Shown: one piece after another, positions 1 to 28,491 of the stretch
How positions within the stretch are numbered: the stretch's first letter is position 1
How the letters are laid out: the number at the start of each line of letters is the position of its first letter
Source of the DNA: Amphiduros pacificus
Taxonomy: Eukaryota; Annelida; Polychaeta; Phyllodocida; Hesionidae
Assembly (NCBI GenBank): GCA_949316495.1
Contig: OX439011.1
Location: forward strand, 25,350,495-25,414,494
Direction: 5' to 3'
Length of the DNA: 64,000 nucleotides
Made by a program: the position numbers and the translations under genes
Notes under the pieces: generated by a model
Databases searched by the model: none
The model's input: the letters and a program-made list of their open reading frames with translations, nothing else
What the model was told of the DNA's origin: nothing

Positions 1-1
1 T

Positions 2-430
2 CATAGTACAGAAACTGCGTTATGCAGGGTTCAAAACGATATCTTGATGGATATTGATAGCGGTAAAAAGGTAATGTTGGTATCATTAGATTTATCATCG
101 CCATTTGATACCTTTAACCATGGTATATTGCTTAAAAGACTACAGAAAAGATGTGGTATTAGGGGCACTGCTCTATAATGGTTCAAGTCCTATTTAACAA
201 ATAGAAAACAATGTGTAACAATTGAAGGAAAAAAATCTGAAAATTTGAATATTAACTATGGTGTTCCTCAAGGTGCAGTCCTGAGATCTTTATTTTTTAC
301 AGCATACATGGAGCATTTATCTGACATAATTGGTAATTATGGGCTCAGGCATCATATTTATGCAGATGATACACAGTTGTACATCACAATTGACCCAAAT
401 CTGATGAGACTATGATAAAATCCTGTGAAG
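2..430 (+). pseudogene. LINE reverse transcriptase fragment (CR1/L2-like)
   Basis: Reading from base 2, the plus strand gives a decayed non-LTR reverse transcriptase. It opens with HSTETALCRVQNDILMD, then a catalytic-block relative (SLDLSSPFDTFNH), then NYGVPQGAV and IYADDTQLYIT, which are the RT motifs A, B and C. In-frame stops lie at about 173 (after GTAL) and at about 413, so it is not functional. Endonuclease and 3' parts are missing. The same family appears as a minus-strand remnant at 58640-59410. Assignment to the CR1/L2 side of the Jockey superfamily is inference from motif wording. Confidence 0.85.
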
Positions 431-986
431 AAATGGAGAAATGCATAAAAATGAGAAAAGATGACATATGCTACAAATTTGTTTCTCATTTCAATCAGTG
501 CTTTGTGACTGTTATCAAAAGCCATTGTTTGTTATAATGCTGAGTCATGTTCTGAAAATAGTTGGGTATTGTTGATACAAACAAATTCACCTTACATCTA
601 GCTTTATGAAAAGGGCACAGCTGTCCATACATTTGGTTGGTGAATTCATTAGTTTTATTAAAATTGATCAAAAGAATTTTTTACCACAATTTCAAAAGAA
701 CACTTTTTACTTTTACAGAAACTGAAAATCTAAGTTTTTATGAGGAAGAGCACAAAATTCTAGCTGGATTTCACAATTTATATGTGAAAATCAAAAATTA
801 TTTATTCCTTAAATGGCATTCGAAATCGTGGGTGGAGCTTGAATTCAATATGATTTTAGGCTCCGCCCCCTTTTTCAAATGCATTTCACGCACTTGATAA
901 TTGTCCAATTTTTTTTTTTTTAATTTTAATGTAAGTATCAGAATATCATACAATTTCTTACTAGAAAAAATTCAGGTTTTTATTGA
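431..986. other. AT-rich sequence, no gene seen
   Basis: No conserved frame is recognised. The only structure noticed is a short imperfect inverted repeat around 831-880 (GGTGGAGC ... GCTCCGCC) and a T-run near 909. It probably belongs to the 5' intron of the SLC5 gene. Confidence 0.4.
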
Positions 987-1100
987 TGTATAGCGCATGT
1001 AGATAGACCAATTAGAACTTAATATCAAAAGTGTTTAGAAACAGGAAGTAAATCCTGTATATTGACAGTCCTGAATGGAATTATTGAGGGCTATTTGTAC

Positions 1101-1700
1101 ATGTGTGATATTGTAAGGCAGGCTGTGCAGAAAGAAATGGATGCTGTTAGGAAAGAGATGAAAGCTGAGTTAAAGAAGCTAGAAGACAGGTTATCTCAGA
1201 TAGAGAGTAGCCAACTGGAGCGTGACAGAAAAAGTGATAGACTTGAGGAGAAACAAAAGGAGATTGAAGCACAACAAAAGACGTATGCAGAAGCTGCAAG
1301 TGCCAGTACAAGGAAGCTGGTAATCAAGAACTTGCCAGAGACTGAAGGTGAAAGCACATGTGAGAGGGTTAAGATGCTTTTCACTGAAGGTCTTGGTTTG
1401 AGAGAAAATGAAGTTGACATTGATGATGCAAAGAGAGCTGGTGATCCAAAGGTCAAAAGGTCATATGCCAGAGTTATCATCGCCACAGTTAAGACACCAG
1501 ATATGATCCCCAAGGTAATGAAGAAGAAAGTGGGATTAAAGGATAAGGAACAATACAAGAAAGTGTACATAGATATTGACAGGCCACAGAAGGACAGACA
1601 TCAAGAAAACAACATGAGAACCATCATAAATGCTGTGGCAAAAGACAAACTGTACCTAAAAGGTGGAAAAGTGATATCAAAGCAACCAACTGGAAGATAG
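1101..1700 (+). CDS. LINE ORF1 protein, coiled coil and RNA-binding-like
   Basis: The frame is open from 1062 (TTG), but the first ATG at 1101 is the likelier start and gives 199 residues. Residues about 8-60 are a heptad-rich, Lys/Glu-rich coiled coil, followed by RKLVIKNLPETEGE and a region ending KVYIDIDRPQKDRHQ. That layout resembles L1-type ORF1 proteins, which form trimers and bind the element RNA. The TAG stop at 1698-1700 is followed directly, in the same frame, by the first codon of ORF2. The clade of the parent element is not settled. Confidence 0.75.
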   Translation: MCDIVRQAVQKEMDAVRKEMKAELKKLEDRLSQIESSQLERDRKSDRLEEKQKEIEAQQKTYAEAASASTRKLVIKNLPETEGESTCERVKMLFTEGLGLRENEVDIDDAKRAGDPKVKRSYARVIIATVKTPDMIPKVMKKKVGLKDKEQYKKVYIDIDRPQKDRHQENNMRTIINAVAKDKLYLKGGKVISKQPTGR

Positions 1701-4700
1701 GTGAAATGCGGGTTTTGGAACGTTAACTCGTTTTGTTTAAATAAAAATTCTGACAATTATAGGTTTAGAAAAGAATGTTTAGAGTTTGTAAACTGTGATA
1801 TTATCGGTGTGGCTGAAACTTTCTTGAAAGAAAGACAGAAGCTAGAAGTGGACAATCATAAATGGTATGGCCAAAATAGACAGTGGATCAGAAAAACGGC
1901 AAAGAGAGGTTCTGGTGGAGTAGGTTTTTTAGTGCATGACAGAATATTGGCAAACTACTGTGTGGAAAAAATTGACAATGAATATGAAGGAATGTTGTGG
2001 CTTAAATTTACAAGCCAAAAAACCCATACAATGTTTACTGCTTGTGTTACATATCTTGTTCCGCAGAACTCATGTAGAGGCTCAGATGGTAATGATTTTT
2101 ATGAATCTCTTCTTGGAAAAATGTACATGTATCAGAAGATAGGACCAATGTATATATGTGGTGATCTTAATAGTAGAATTGGTAATGAAACTGATTATAT
2201 AGAAGGAGTTGATGAGTTACCAGAAAGAGATGTTGTAGATTATGATATCAATGCATATGGTGATATGTTACTGGACTTCCTCATAAGTAGTAACTGCTGT
2301 GTTTAGAATGGTCATAACTATGTTTGTAATGACTTCACAAGAGTTGGTGCAACAGGACGAAGTGTGGTAGACTATTGTATTGTACCGCATGATCAGCTCA
2401 GCAAGTTTACCAATTTTAATGTGTATCGAATGTCAAAGATGATGGAGGTGACTGGTAACATGATTGAAAGGCCACCTGATCATAGTATATTATGCTGGGA
2501 TTTTGATGTTGGTGAAACACAGGAAATGGACGATGAAACTGATAATTCCTATAAAGAAGTACATAAATTTGATGTAAGTAATGTGCCAAATGATTTTATG
2601 TCTGATGAAAATGTTGTTCAGCTATTGGAACACACTGTGTTTATGTTAGAGGAGGTGCAGAATAATCAAGAAGAGATTAATGACATATATGAAGAGTTTT
2701 GTGGTATGGTTAACAAGGAGATGGACAGGACACTGCCTTGTAAAACAATTAAGATATACACAGGTGTACAGAAAAAGACTAGAAAAAGTAAAAAGCAAAA
2801 TCAACCATGGTGGTGTGCTTCAGTGGAGGAACTTTGGCTGAAAATGTGCCAAGCAGAGAACAATTGGCTATCCTGTCCAGAGGGTGCGAGGCGCAGGTCT
2901 CTGAAATCAGAATATGTACAATGTAGCAAAGTATTTGATAAAGAAAGGCAAAAGTGTAAAAGACAGTTTTGGAAAAATGAACAGGAAAGGTTGATAGAGG
3001 AAAGAGAAAGTGACCCAAATAAGTTTTGGAGATCAATTGGTAAAATTGGTGTACAGAATGACAAGAAAAGAAGAATTCCAATGGAAGTGTATGATTCTGA
3101 TGGTAATGTAATGAGAAACTTGAATGAGGTACTTGGAAGGTGGAAGGAAGACTTTTCATCTTTATTTTCTGAAAAGAATGGTACTGAGTTTGATGGAGAG
3201 TTTTTAGAGAAGGTCAAATCAAGAGTGCAAAAGTATGAAAGGGAAATGGATGCTTTGGGTGTGAGAAATGATATTGTGTATGGTAACATGAATAGTGATA
3301 TTACAGTTGAAGAGGTAAAGGAAGCAATATTTGCTGCCAAAAATGGTAAAGCTGTTGGTGTAGATGGAATTCCCTCTGAAGTACTTAAAACTGATATGAT
3401 CTGTCTATTTATGGTAAAACTGTTTAATAGATGTTTTAAACATGGTGTGATACCAAGCTGCTGGCAGAAAGGGATAATTAATCCCATACCAAAAGCAGCA
3501 GACAATGATTTTAGAGTACCTTTGAACTATCGAGGCATCACGTTAACATGTCATATGTATAAGATGTATTGTACTGTATTGAAAAACCGTATGAATGTGT
3601 TTTTAGAAGATAATGGAATTTTAGTTGATGAACAGAATGGCTTCCGTAAAATGAGAAGCTGCCTTGATCATATTTATACTCTGATGGCAACAATAGAAAA
3701 CAGGTATAAAAGAAGGCAATCTACCTTTGTGTGCTTTGTTGACATGAAAAAAGCGTTTGATACAGTAGAAAGAAATTGTTTGTTAGATAAGTTAAGAGAC
3801 ATTGGTGTATGCGGTAATATGTACATGGCCATTAAGACACTGTATGAAAATGTATCATGCTCAGTGAGGGTTAATGGAAACAATACAGAATATTTCAATG
3901 TGCAATTGGGTGTCAAACAAGGATGTATTTTGTCACCAATTTTGTTTAGCATTTTTATTAATGACTTAGCAAAAGGTATAAATATGTTGAACATGGGAGT
4001 TGATATTGGCAATGGTGATGAATTATGTATACTTATGTTTGCTGATGACGTTGCCTTGATTGCAGATAGTCCAGAATCACTGCAAACCATGCTTGATACC
4101 TTGTCTGACTGGTGCCGACAGTGGAGACTTTCTGTGAATACTGATAAGACAAAGGTGGTACATTTCAGAATCCCCAGTGCACGGAAAACTGAGTTTCAAT
4201 TTTCATGCTCCGGTTTTAGTATTGATATTGTTGATACCTACAAATATTTAGGTGTATATTTTAATGAAAACCTAGACAAAAATCAGATGGCAAAGACTGT
4301 GGCAAAGTCAGCTGGCCGTGCTCTTGGGCTTCTGATCGTAAAGCATAAGGCATTTGGAGGTATGCCACATGATGTTTTTAGCACATTGTATGATTCCTTA
4401 GTGGCACCAATTATTGAGTATGCGGCCGCTATTTGGGGCCACCGTGATGTTAGCTGCATCAATGCTGTACAGAATAGGGCATGTAGAGTTTTTATGGGTG
4501 TTTCAAAGTTTGCTCCAAACTCTGCTGTGCAGGGAGATATGGGATGGAAGACTCCAGTACATAGACAGAAAATGTGTATAGCTAGACTATGGATTCGCCT
4601 CAGCCAAACAAGTGAGAATAGAATTGCTAGCAAGGTATTCACACAATCATTGTACTTGGCTGGGCGTGGATGTAAGAATTGGTGCTACCATACCCTCAAT

Positions 4701-5267
4701 ATGTTTGATAGCCTTGGTTTACCCCAGTACAAGGAGCCGACAAATTGTGTATTTAAGGGGCTGGTCCTCAGAGATATTGATAATTGTTTATCTGCGCAAA
4801 CAGAGGATATGTGGAAAAATAGTTTGTTTAAGGAAGTGAGAAATGGTACTAACAAGTTACGAACTTATAGAAACTTTAAAAATGTTTATAAGACTGAAAT
4901 GTATCTGCAGAGACCTATGTCTTTGAGCTTGCGGAGAAGCTTTGCAAGCATACGATGTGGTATTGCTCCATTGAGAATAGAAACAGGTAGATACGAAGGA
5001 ATGCCATTGGAGCAAAGGTTATGCGAATTGTGCCAAAATGGTAATATTGAAGATGAGTATCATTTTATGATGTCATGTCCAGTTTTTAATGCAGAACGAG
5101 AGATTTTATTTAATTCAGTAGCACAAACTATACATGATTTTACCAATATGTCAGAACAAGACAAATTTGTAACCTTGATGAATGATGATGACATTTGTAA
5201 ATATACTGCCAGAGCCTGCCATGATATGCTCAAGAAACGTCGCCTACTATTATATGTGAGAAATTGA
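1701..5267 (+). pseudogene. LINE ORF2: APE endonuclease plus reverse transcriptase, one in-frame TAG
   Basis: The frame starts right after the ORF1 stop (GTG AAA TGC ...) at the usual first strand of APE-type endonucleases (CGFWNVNSF). Endonuclease motifs GVAETF, CGDLNSRIG and PPDHSIL follow. RT motifs are GKAVGVDGIPSE, CFVDMKKAFDTVE, GVKQGCILSPILF and MFADDVALIA (catalytic FADD near 4037-4048). A C-x2-C-x9-H-x4-C motif lies near 5022-5080. The only defect seen is TAG at 2304-2306, between CCV and NGHNYV, where a single base change from a Leu codon is plausible. The remaining 967 codons from 2364 on are open. It copies LINE RNA by target-primed reverse transcription. Confidence 0.88.
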
Positions 5268-5497
5268 TATGGGGCAAAGATCTGTGATAGATATATATGT
5301 ACAAAGATGTAGTTATGGCAGATATTTGTCCATTGTATTTTATATCTTATCAAAAAAAAAAATTATAATTTTATTAATAAAATAAAAAATGTATGTTTTA
5401 TCGACTGTATGGTCTCTTATGGCTCAATTTGAGCTCCTGGTTGTATTGTAATATATTGATATGAAATGTGTAACACCAGAAGAGACAATAAAAAAAA

Positions 5498-5525
5498 TAT
5501 TCAGTGTCAGTGTCAGTGTCAGTGT
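5498..5525 (+). repeat. TCAGTG hexamer repeat, likely LINE 3' tail
   Basis: About four perfect TCAGTG units follow an AATAAA-rich stretch. Many CR1/L2-like LINEs end in a short tandem repeat rather than poly(A). The minus-strand LINE near 60.7 kb has an analogous hexamer tail. Assigning this one to the 990-5530 element is inference. Confidence 0.5.
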
Positions 5526-5531
5526 GTATAG

Positions 5532-6083
5532 ATAAAATCAAATATATCTTAAAAGTCCTTTTATCCATCAGCAAGACTTTGTTATTGACATTACTGTACA
5601 TGATACAAATCAGGCTGTTCAGATAATACTACACAGAGATATATACAGCTATTTGCCAAATCTCTGTCTAATTTGCAAGATATAAAGGAAACCACCTTTA
5701 ACCATTTGCTTTTCTTAGATTTTATCATGCATTTTGCACTGTATTTTGTATAATTTATCAAATCACAATTTGCAAAATATTTTTAACTCATAGACTTACA
5801 ATGGCTTGGTCATTCAATCTCACTGTTGGAAAAACCAAGAATCTAAACATGGCAAAAGAAAGCACCTTAGAAGTTTTTTAATACTGGACACACCAATTTG
5901 AATATGACGACTCATAATTACAGATTACAACAAATTCTAATTTGTTAATTTTCGTTTGTAATGAGGGAGCTCTGCTTTAACCTTATAGATGACCTCAAAG
6001 ACTTTACATTCAATTATTGAAATTTGCTCTGAATGTCTTATGAATATAATGTGGGGTTTGAGGAATAATTTATTCTATTGCAG
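5532..6083. other. SLC5 intron sequence
   Basis: AT-rich with no conserved frame. It ends in the acceptor TTCTATTGCAG used by the exon at 6084. The exon before that one is not in the window, because neither this stretch nor 431-986 encodes the expected N-terminal transporter sequence. Confidence 0.5.
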
Positions 6084-23904
<17,821 letters not shown>

Positions 23905-24645
23905 TGTATATAATATAAAAGACACAACCACATTATACTTAATGCTTTATGTAATATGTATTTTCAATTATACAAATAATACTGATTATATTACTAACGT
24001 ATTAATATAGTAGTCAGATAGTCAACCTGTCCAGTCTAAATACATAAATAGGAAGCTGTTTTATGCCCAATCAATCTTTTTTTAAATGATACACAGGAGA
24101 CAAAAATAATTACAGACCATAAATGTTTAAGGTATATATGGACAACCAAAACAAAGATACTCCAACTCTTTCAATACAAGTATAACTCTCATCCAGATAT
24201 TACTTACCACAGATATAAAAACTGTCTGTGAAAAAATAAAATAAAAAGTTCCAGACTAACTCAAAACCTAACAAAATGCTTTCACTATTAAAACTCATAA
24301 ACTGGAGAGAAATTATTTTGAATAAATCAAACATCTGCAAAGTTAAATGGGGAAACTTGAAACTATGTTCGTCCAGCTCTTTGTAGTCAATCAGCATACT
24401 TGAAAAATTGCTTTGCCTCCGTAACATGGGGTCAGAGTTCAGTGATATAACTTTAATACGGGTCCGTGAGGCAGATTACATACGAAACAAAGACCTATAT
24501 ATAGACCTATATTTATATACAATTTATATATTCTGTCCGTGTTCTGGATGAGAAAAAAAATTACAATTTCTTCACTACTGAGTCCTGCTTAAATAATGTA
24601 GGAGAATGACATAATCATATCAAAATTATAAAAAATGAATATAGA
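23905..24645. other. SLC5 3' UTR and intergenic sequence
   Basis: AT-rich. A candidate polyadenylation signal AATAAA lies at 24235-24240 (overlapping run AATAAAATAAAA). Where the transcript ends cannot be told. No other gene seen. Confidence 0.4.
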
Positions 24646-24649
24646 TTAA

Positions 24650-25634
24650 GGGTATTTATGGGTGTTGGTATTGAGTGTCCTCTGATGGTAGATTTTCTGA
24701 GGGAACTACTTTCTTTTTAAGCCACAATGGAACATTTTCAAAAAAAGTACGGGATAAATGCTGAACTGTCAAAAAGAGTTCCTTTTTCATTAAAACTTTC
24801 AAGTCATGAAATGATATTTTATGGTTTTCATTTTTGTAATAAAATTACTGATTTATTATTTGAACATCACAATGGAATTTCTTTGATTATATTGAAAGCT
24901 TCATATCTTTTTAACTCATAAAAAGTGGGGTAGTAATATGTCACAGCTCCAAGATTTATTTTGTCATGTCAAAATGTTAAAGGGAAAAAGTTCTGCAGAT
25001 AGTGGGACTATGAATTTCGAAACAACTTTGTAAAAGTGATCTTAACAATATTTACTCTGATCCTAGTGAAACAGATTTTCTATTTTTCAAAAACATTAAG
25101 AGAAAAATACAGGTAAAATACACACTTGATCATTTCAATAATATGGATTTTTTCACCTCCCTTCACATATCTGATTGCCAACCTTTTCACCTCCCTTCAC
25201 ATATCTGATTGCCAACCTTTTCACCTCCCTTCACATTTCTGATTGCCAACCTTTTTATTTCAAATTATACAAAGCAAAATCTATTTCACTAGGATCACAG
25301 TGAATTTTCTTCCCAATGAAATGAATTAAACACAGCTAAAAACAAGCCTATTCCTGTTATGTAATCTGCAAAACTTATTTGCTTGTATTCTCATCAAAAC
25401 TATTATCAAGGAAAATTAGGACAAAATACTATTTTCAAAGAAATATACTTGTAATCATACCTTATAGGTCAAATATTGTAGTGTTTAAATATTGATTCAT
25501 GTCATGAATGCTTTTAATTTAATAGGGAATGTATTTTTACGCCGAAAATGTACCAATTCCCATCAAGTACAGTATTTTGGTAATTTACTCCTCTGCCACT
25601 AGGGAGCACTCACTGCCAACACCCATAAATACCC
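24650..25634. mobile_element. 985-bp MITE with TTAA flanks
   Basis: Inverted ends GGGTATTTATGGGTGTTGG (24650) and its complement ending 25634 are flanked by TTAA on both sides (24646-24649, 25635-25638). The imperfect match continues to about 30 bp. TTAA duplication is the piggyBac signature, but the GGG start is not the usual CCC and TTAA is itself palindromic, so the superfamily is uncertain. No transposase frame. Inside, three 36-bp tandem units (TTTTCACCTCCCTTCACAT...) lie at about 25150-25255. Confidence 0.8.
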
Positions 25635-25638
25635 TTAA

Positions 25639-26040
25639 TAGATAAATCCATGGATGTAAGATCTGGTGGGGTTAAGCAACCATTCATAAATTTGAGCTGG
25701 ATATTAGGCTGATGGATCATAAACATAAATTATTAATGATGGAACTCATGGAAATTACATTAAAACATGTAACATATTAACAATGTATTGGCCGGAACCC
25801 TCTGATAAAAATCACTACACACATGCACAATTCTTTTAAGAATTCTCAAAGGTGTTATTTTTTTTGGTGACTACAATTTTCATATGAACGAACCTGAAAA
25901 GCCAAATGTTATTGCATTTAATGAAATTTAGATAATTTGGATGTATTGATAACAAATACACATTCCAACATTGTACAGTGTCGTTTTGTGAGGATGGTTA
26001 TCGGCACAAAAGCCTAAAGCTAACAAAAGCATTGACTCTA
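25639..26040. other. Intergenic, no feature seen
   Basis: AT-rich sequence without a recognised frame or repeat. Confidence 0.4.
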
Positions 26041-26340
26041 AGTCCCCCGCATTTTGGACGGTTGCCATGACAACATAAATCAATGACATAACCTAATCAG
26101 ATTGGGGAAAGGTCCCCAGGAGTGCATGTGTGCAATATCTAAGGTAAACATCAAACCGTTCTGGTTGTATCATGGCAACAGAAATTGACGAATCATAGCC
26201 ATCTAATCATATCGGAGGAAGGTCCTCAGGAGTGCATGTGTGCAATATCTAAGGTAAATATCGATGTAAAATGATTGTGGCTGTATCATGCACACAAGTC
26301 ATTTACCACAATGGTTGCCGTGGCAACAAAAATAAACAAA
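26041..26340 (+). repeat. Diverged tandem repeat, about 125-bp units
   Basis: Two and a half units share AGTGCATGTGTGCAATATC, AAGGTCC(C/T)CAGG and a CATGGCAACA-like stretch. They start near 26041, 26165 and 26280. Confidence 0.7.
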
Positions 26341-28088
26341 TCAAAAAGCTTGGCACTATATGATCACCAAATTACTATGGTGGCCAGATAGCGATGACTG
26401 GTGGGGGGCGACTGTCGGAGGGTGACAGTGACTGTCACCCCTGCAAATATCAGAAATTTAGCAACTGGTGGGGTAGCACCATTGTTGGAAGGGTGACAGT
26501 GGTAGGGGGCGACAATCTGTTTGTTCTGTTTGTTGAAATATTTTGCACATTCTTGGCTGCTTTCCTCTGATTGGTCAATTTTTAGTGCAATATTCAGGGG
26601 TGGAAAGGGGGCTACCTTGCCAGAGTTAATACAGAATATTCATGTGCAACATTGACAAGATGGAGAAGCTCTTATGAAAACCATATGAGTCCCAGGTAAA
26701 GAATCATTGGATATAAAAATTGTTTGCTATACATTTCAAACTTGACATCCCTTATAAATCTTTTTTATGCTGTGAAAGTCCATACATGAGCCTTTCAAAG
26801 CACTTCCCTTGCCAAAAGCCTATTTTGTAACTTTTGCCCCCCCACCTCCCCCCTCCCCTCACTCCCCCCTCCCCTTCCGACAGTGGTGCTTCCCTGCACG
26901 CCACTGTCCAGCCCCTGTAAATTTGAGGGGGTTTTTTAAAGTACAAATCTTAATAATATTACTTTGAATGCTGCATGCTCATCTGGTTTATGGACCAATC
27001 CCTTCAGTTGAGACAATGGTAATTATTTCGACCAATCAGAGAGCATCTAACAAACAATTTCAAGAAATGTCCATTGATATTCAAATTAATTGCTGACAGG
27101 GTCATTTGGGGCAGCTACAGATGGTCTAGTATAATATATGTTCAAGCACATCAAAATTTAATTTATTTTGCAAATAGAGAAGAAATAAAAAAATAATGAC
27201 TTTATTCAAAAGACAAAATGGAATCTTTATATTGTTCTATATATTGTTACTGTGTTCTATTTGAGTGAGATTCACGTCATAGAATTGAAATCTTCATATT
27301 GAGGTTTTTTATGAGCTACACCTAAAACTATAATTAACTTCTTATATCATTCGCAATTAGGGCAGTCATTTCCAGAGCCAAAACGGAGCAAAATCTTTTT
27401 TAACATTCATAACTGTCTTTCTTGTGTTCTCATGATTTTATTTATGTATCTTATGCTTGTGAAAACATTTCTTTCAAAGGGAGAAGACATGACTCAAAGG
27501 CTACATGGAATCCCCCTTAGGCCGAGCTGTGGAAAAAATGACATTAAACTCTTTGATCACAGATTTGGCCGAGCCTCACAAGACCTTTGAATGGCAAAAC
27601 TGAATGCTGATAATTGGTATCAGTAAAATTTACCATTTGACCCTCAATGTTGAAATTTTGGGTTATTCACACCACTGAATGGGAAGACATAAGAGGCTGC
27701 ATTGAATCCGTCTTAAAGTCTGGGCTGTATAGAATTGAATTGTATTTTTGTAAATATATATAATTTAAAAATAATGACTTTATACAGAAAACAAAAAGGA
27801 ACTCTACATAATAGGGTTCTATTTGAGCGACATGCACATCAGAACATGAAGAATTTAATTGTTTTCGTATTAAAGCAATTATAATGTTACATATGGATTG
27901 TGACTACGGGGACATGTGCAGGGGATATGTGATCTACTCGTTGGCTAAGTGAGCTGGGGCCTAACCTAGCTGCCTAACTCTACCTATCTGCTGGGAGGTA
28001 AGAAGGACTGCAGACTCAGCATATACAATGCACAATAGTCGTCTTTATTAGGTGCTTGTGTACACTACAGTCTGGCTCGGGAAGGCAG
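26341..28088. other. Intergenic, small repeats only
   Basis: A perfect 10-bp palindrome with a 1-nt centre (GGGTGACAGT/ACTGTCACCC) lies at 26420-26440. A pyrimidine-rich run is at 26836-26878. A short duplicated motif (GGGAAGACAT...GGCTGCATTGAATCC) occurs near 27480 and 27680. The 150 bp before 28089 (CGTCTTTATTAGGTGCTTG) looks transposon-derived but could not be assigned. Confidence 0.45.
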
Positions 28089-28199
28089 CGCCATTATGTT
28101 CGTTCCGTTTCCCGGACTTCCTCCCGGGTTTTGTATCGTGCAGAATAAACTCCTCAAAATGTTACACTCACCAAATGGACGTTTGTTGATATTATGGCG
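28089..28199 (+). repeat. 5' LTR (111 bp) of the Ty3/gypsy element
   Basis: Starts CGCCATTATG and ends ATTATGGCG, so its tips are near-inverted copies of each other instead of the usual TG...CA. Contains AATAAA at 28144-28149. Confidence 0.88.
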
Positions 28200-28491
28200 T
28201 GGTGGCAGCTGTTGGGATCCATGCCTACTTGTTCCTGAACACTCCAGGGATATTCCAGACCAGTGGATAAGCAAACCCAGTAACCTGGTGAACTTTAATA
28301 GCACTTTGACTGTATGGTAATTTCCATTCACTGCATGTCCCCCGGTTGCATGAAAACACAAATCACCCAGATTGGTTTGTTGACAAATGTCCCAAAAGTT
28401 CATGTGTGACTTTGAGTACCATATCAGTGTATTCCAAGCATCATAAGAACATTTTTGTCTTTGAGTACTATACCTGAGTATTCCAGGCATC
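28200..28491 (+). other. Leader of the Ty3/gypsy element
   Basis: It begins TGGTGGCAGC, the expected place and TGG start of a tRNA primer site. A 35-bp unit (CTTTGAGTAC...GCATCAT) occurs twice, at about 28410-28445 and 28459-28493. The second copy contains the start codon of the long frame. Confidence 0.65.

Larger units (their letters stand above)
987..5531 (+). mobile_element. Nearly complete two-ORF LINE (non-LTR retrotransposon)
   Basis: The element carries ORF1 (coiled coil plus RNA-binding-like region), ORF2 (APE-type endonuclease, reverse transcriptase, C-terminal Cys/His motif) and a 3' UTR. The UTR ends with an A-rich stretch (AATAAAAAAAAT near 5488) followed by a hexamer tail, about four TCAGTG units at 5498-5525. 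A 7-bp direct repeat TGTATAG at 987-993 and 5525-5531 is a weak candidate target duplication, so the outer limits are tentative. One nonsense codon interrupts ORF2. It lies 5' of the first visible SLC5 exon, in the same orientation, presumably in an intron. Confidence 0.8.

Noticed and set aside
2779-4642. Minus-strand frames of 119-234 codons over the LINE ORF2
   Set aside because: Shadows of the plus-strand reverse transcriptase, with no recognisable motif.
24200-24427. 75-codon minus-strand frame after the SLC5 gene
   Set aside because: No homology, AT-rich, no splice partners. It lies in the probable 3' UTR or flank of SLC5.
28089-28199. Reading the 111-bp direct repeats as a MITE pair flanking unrelated sequence
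   Set aside because: A TGG primer-site start after the left copy, a purine tract before the right copy and a Gag-Pol frame between them fit LTRs better.
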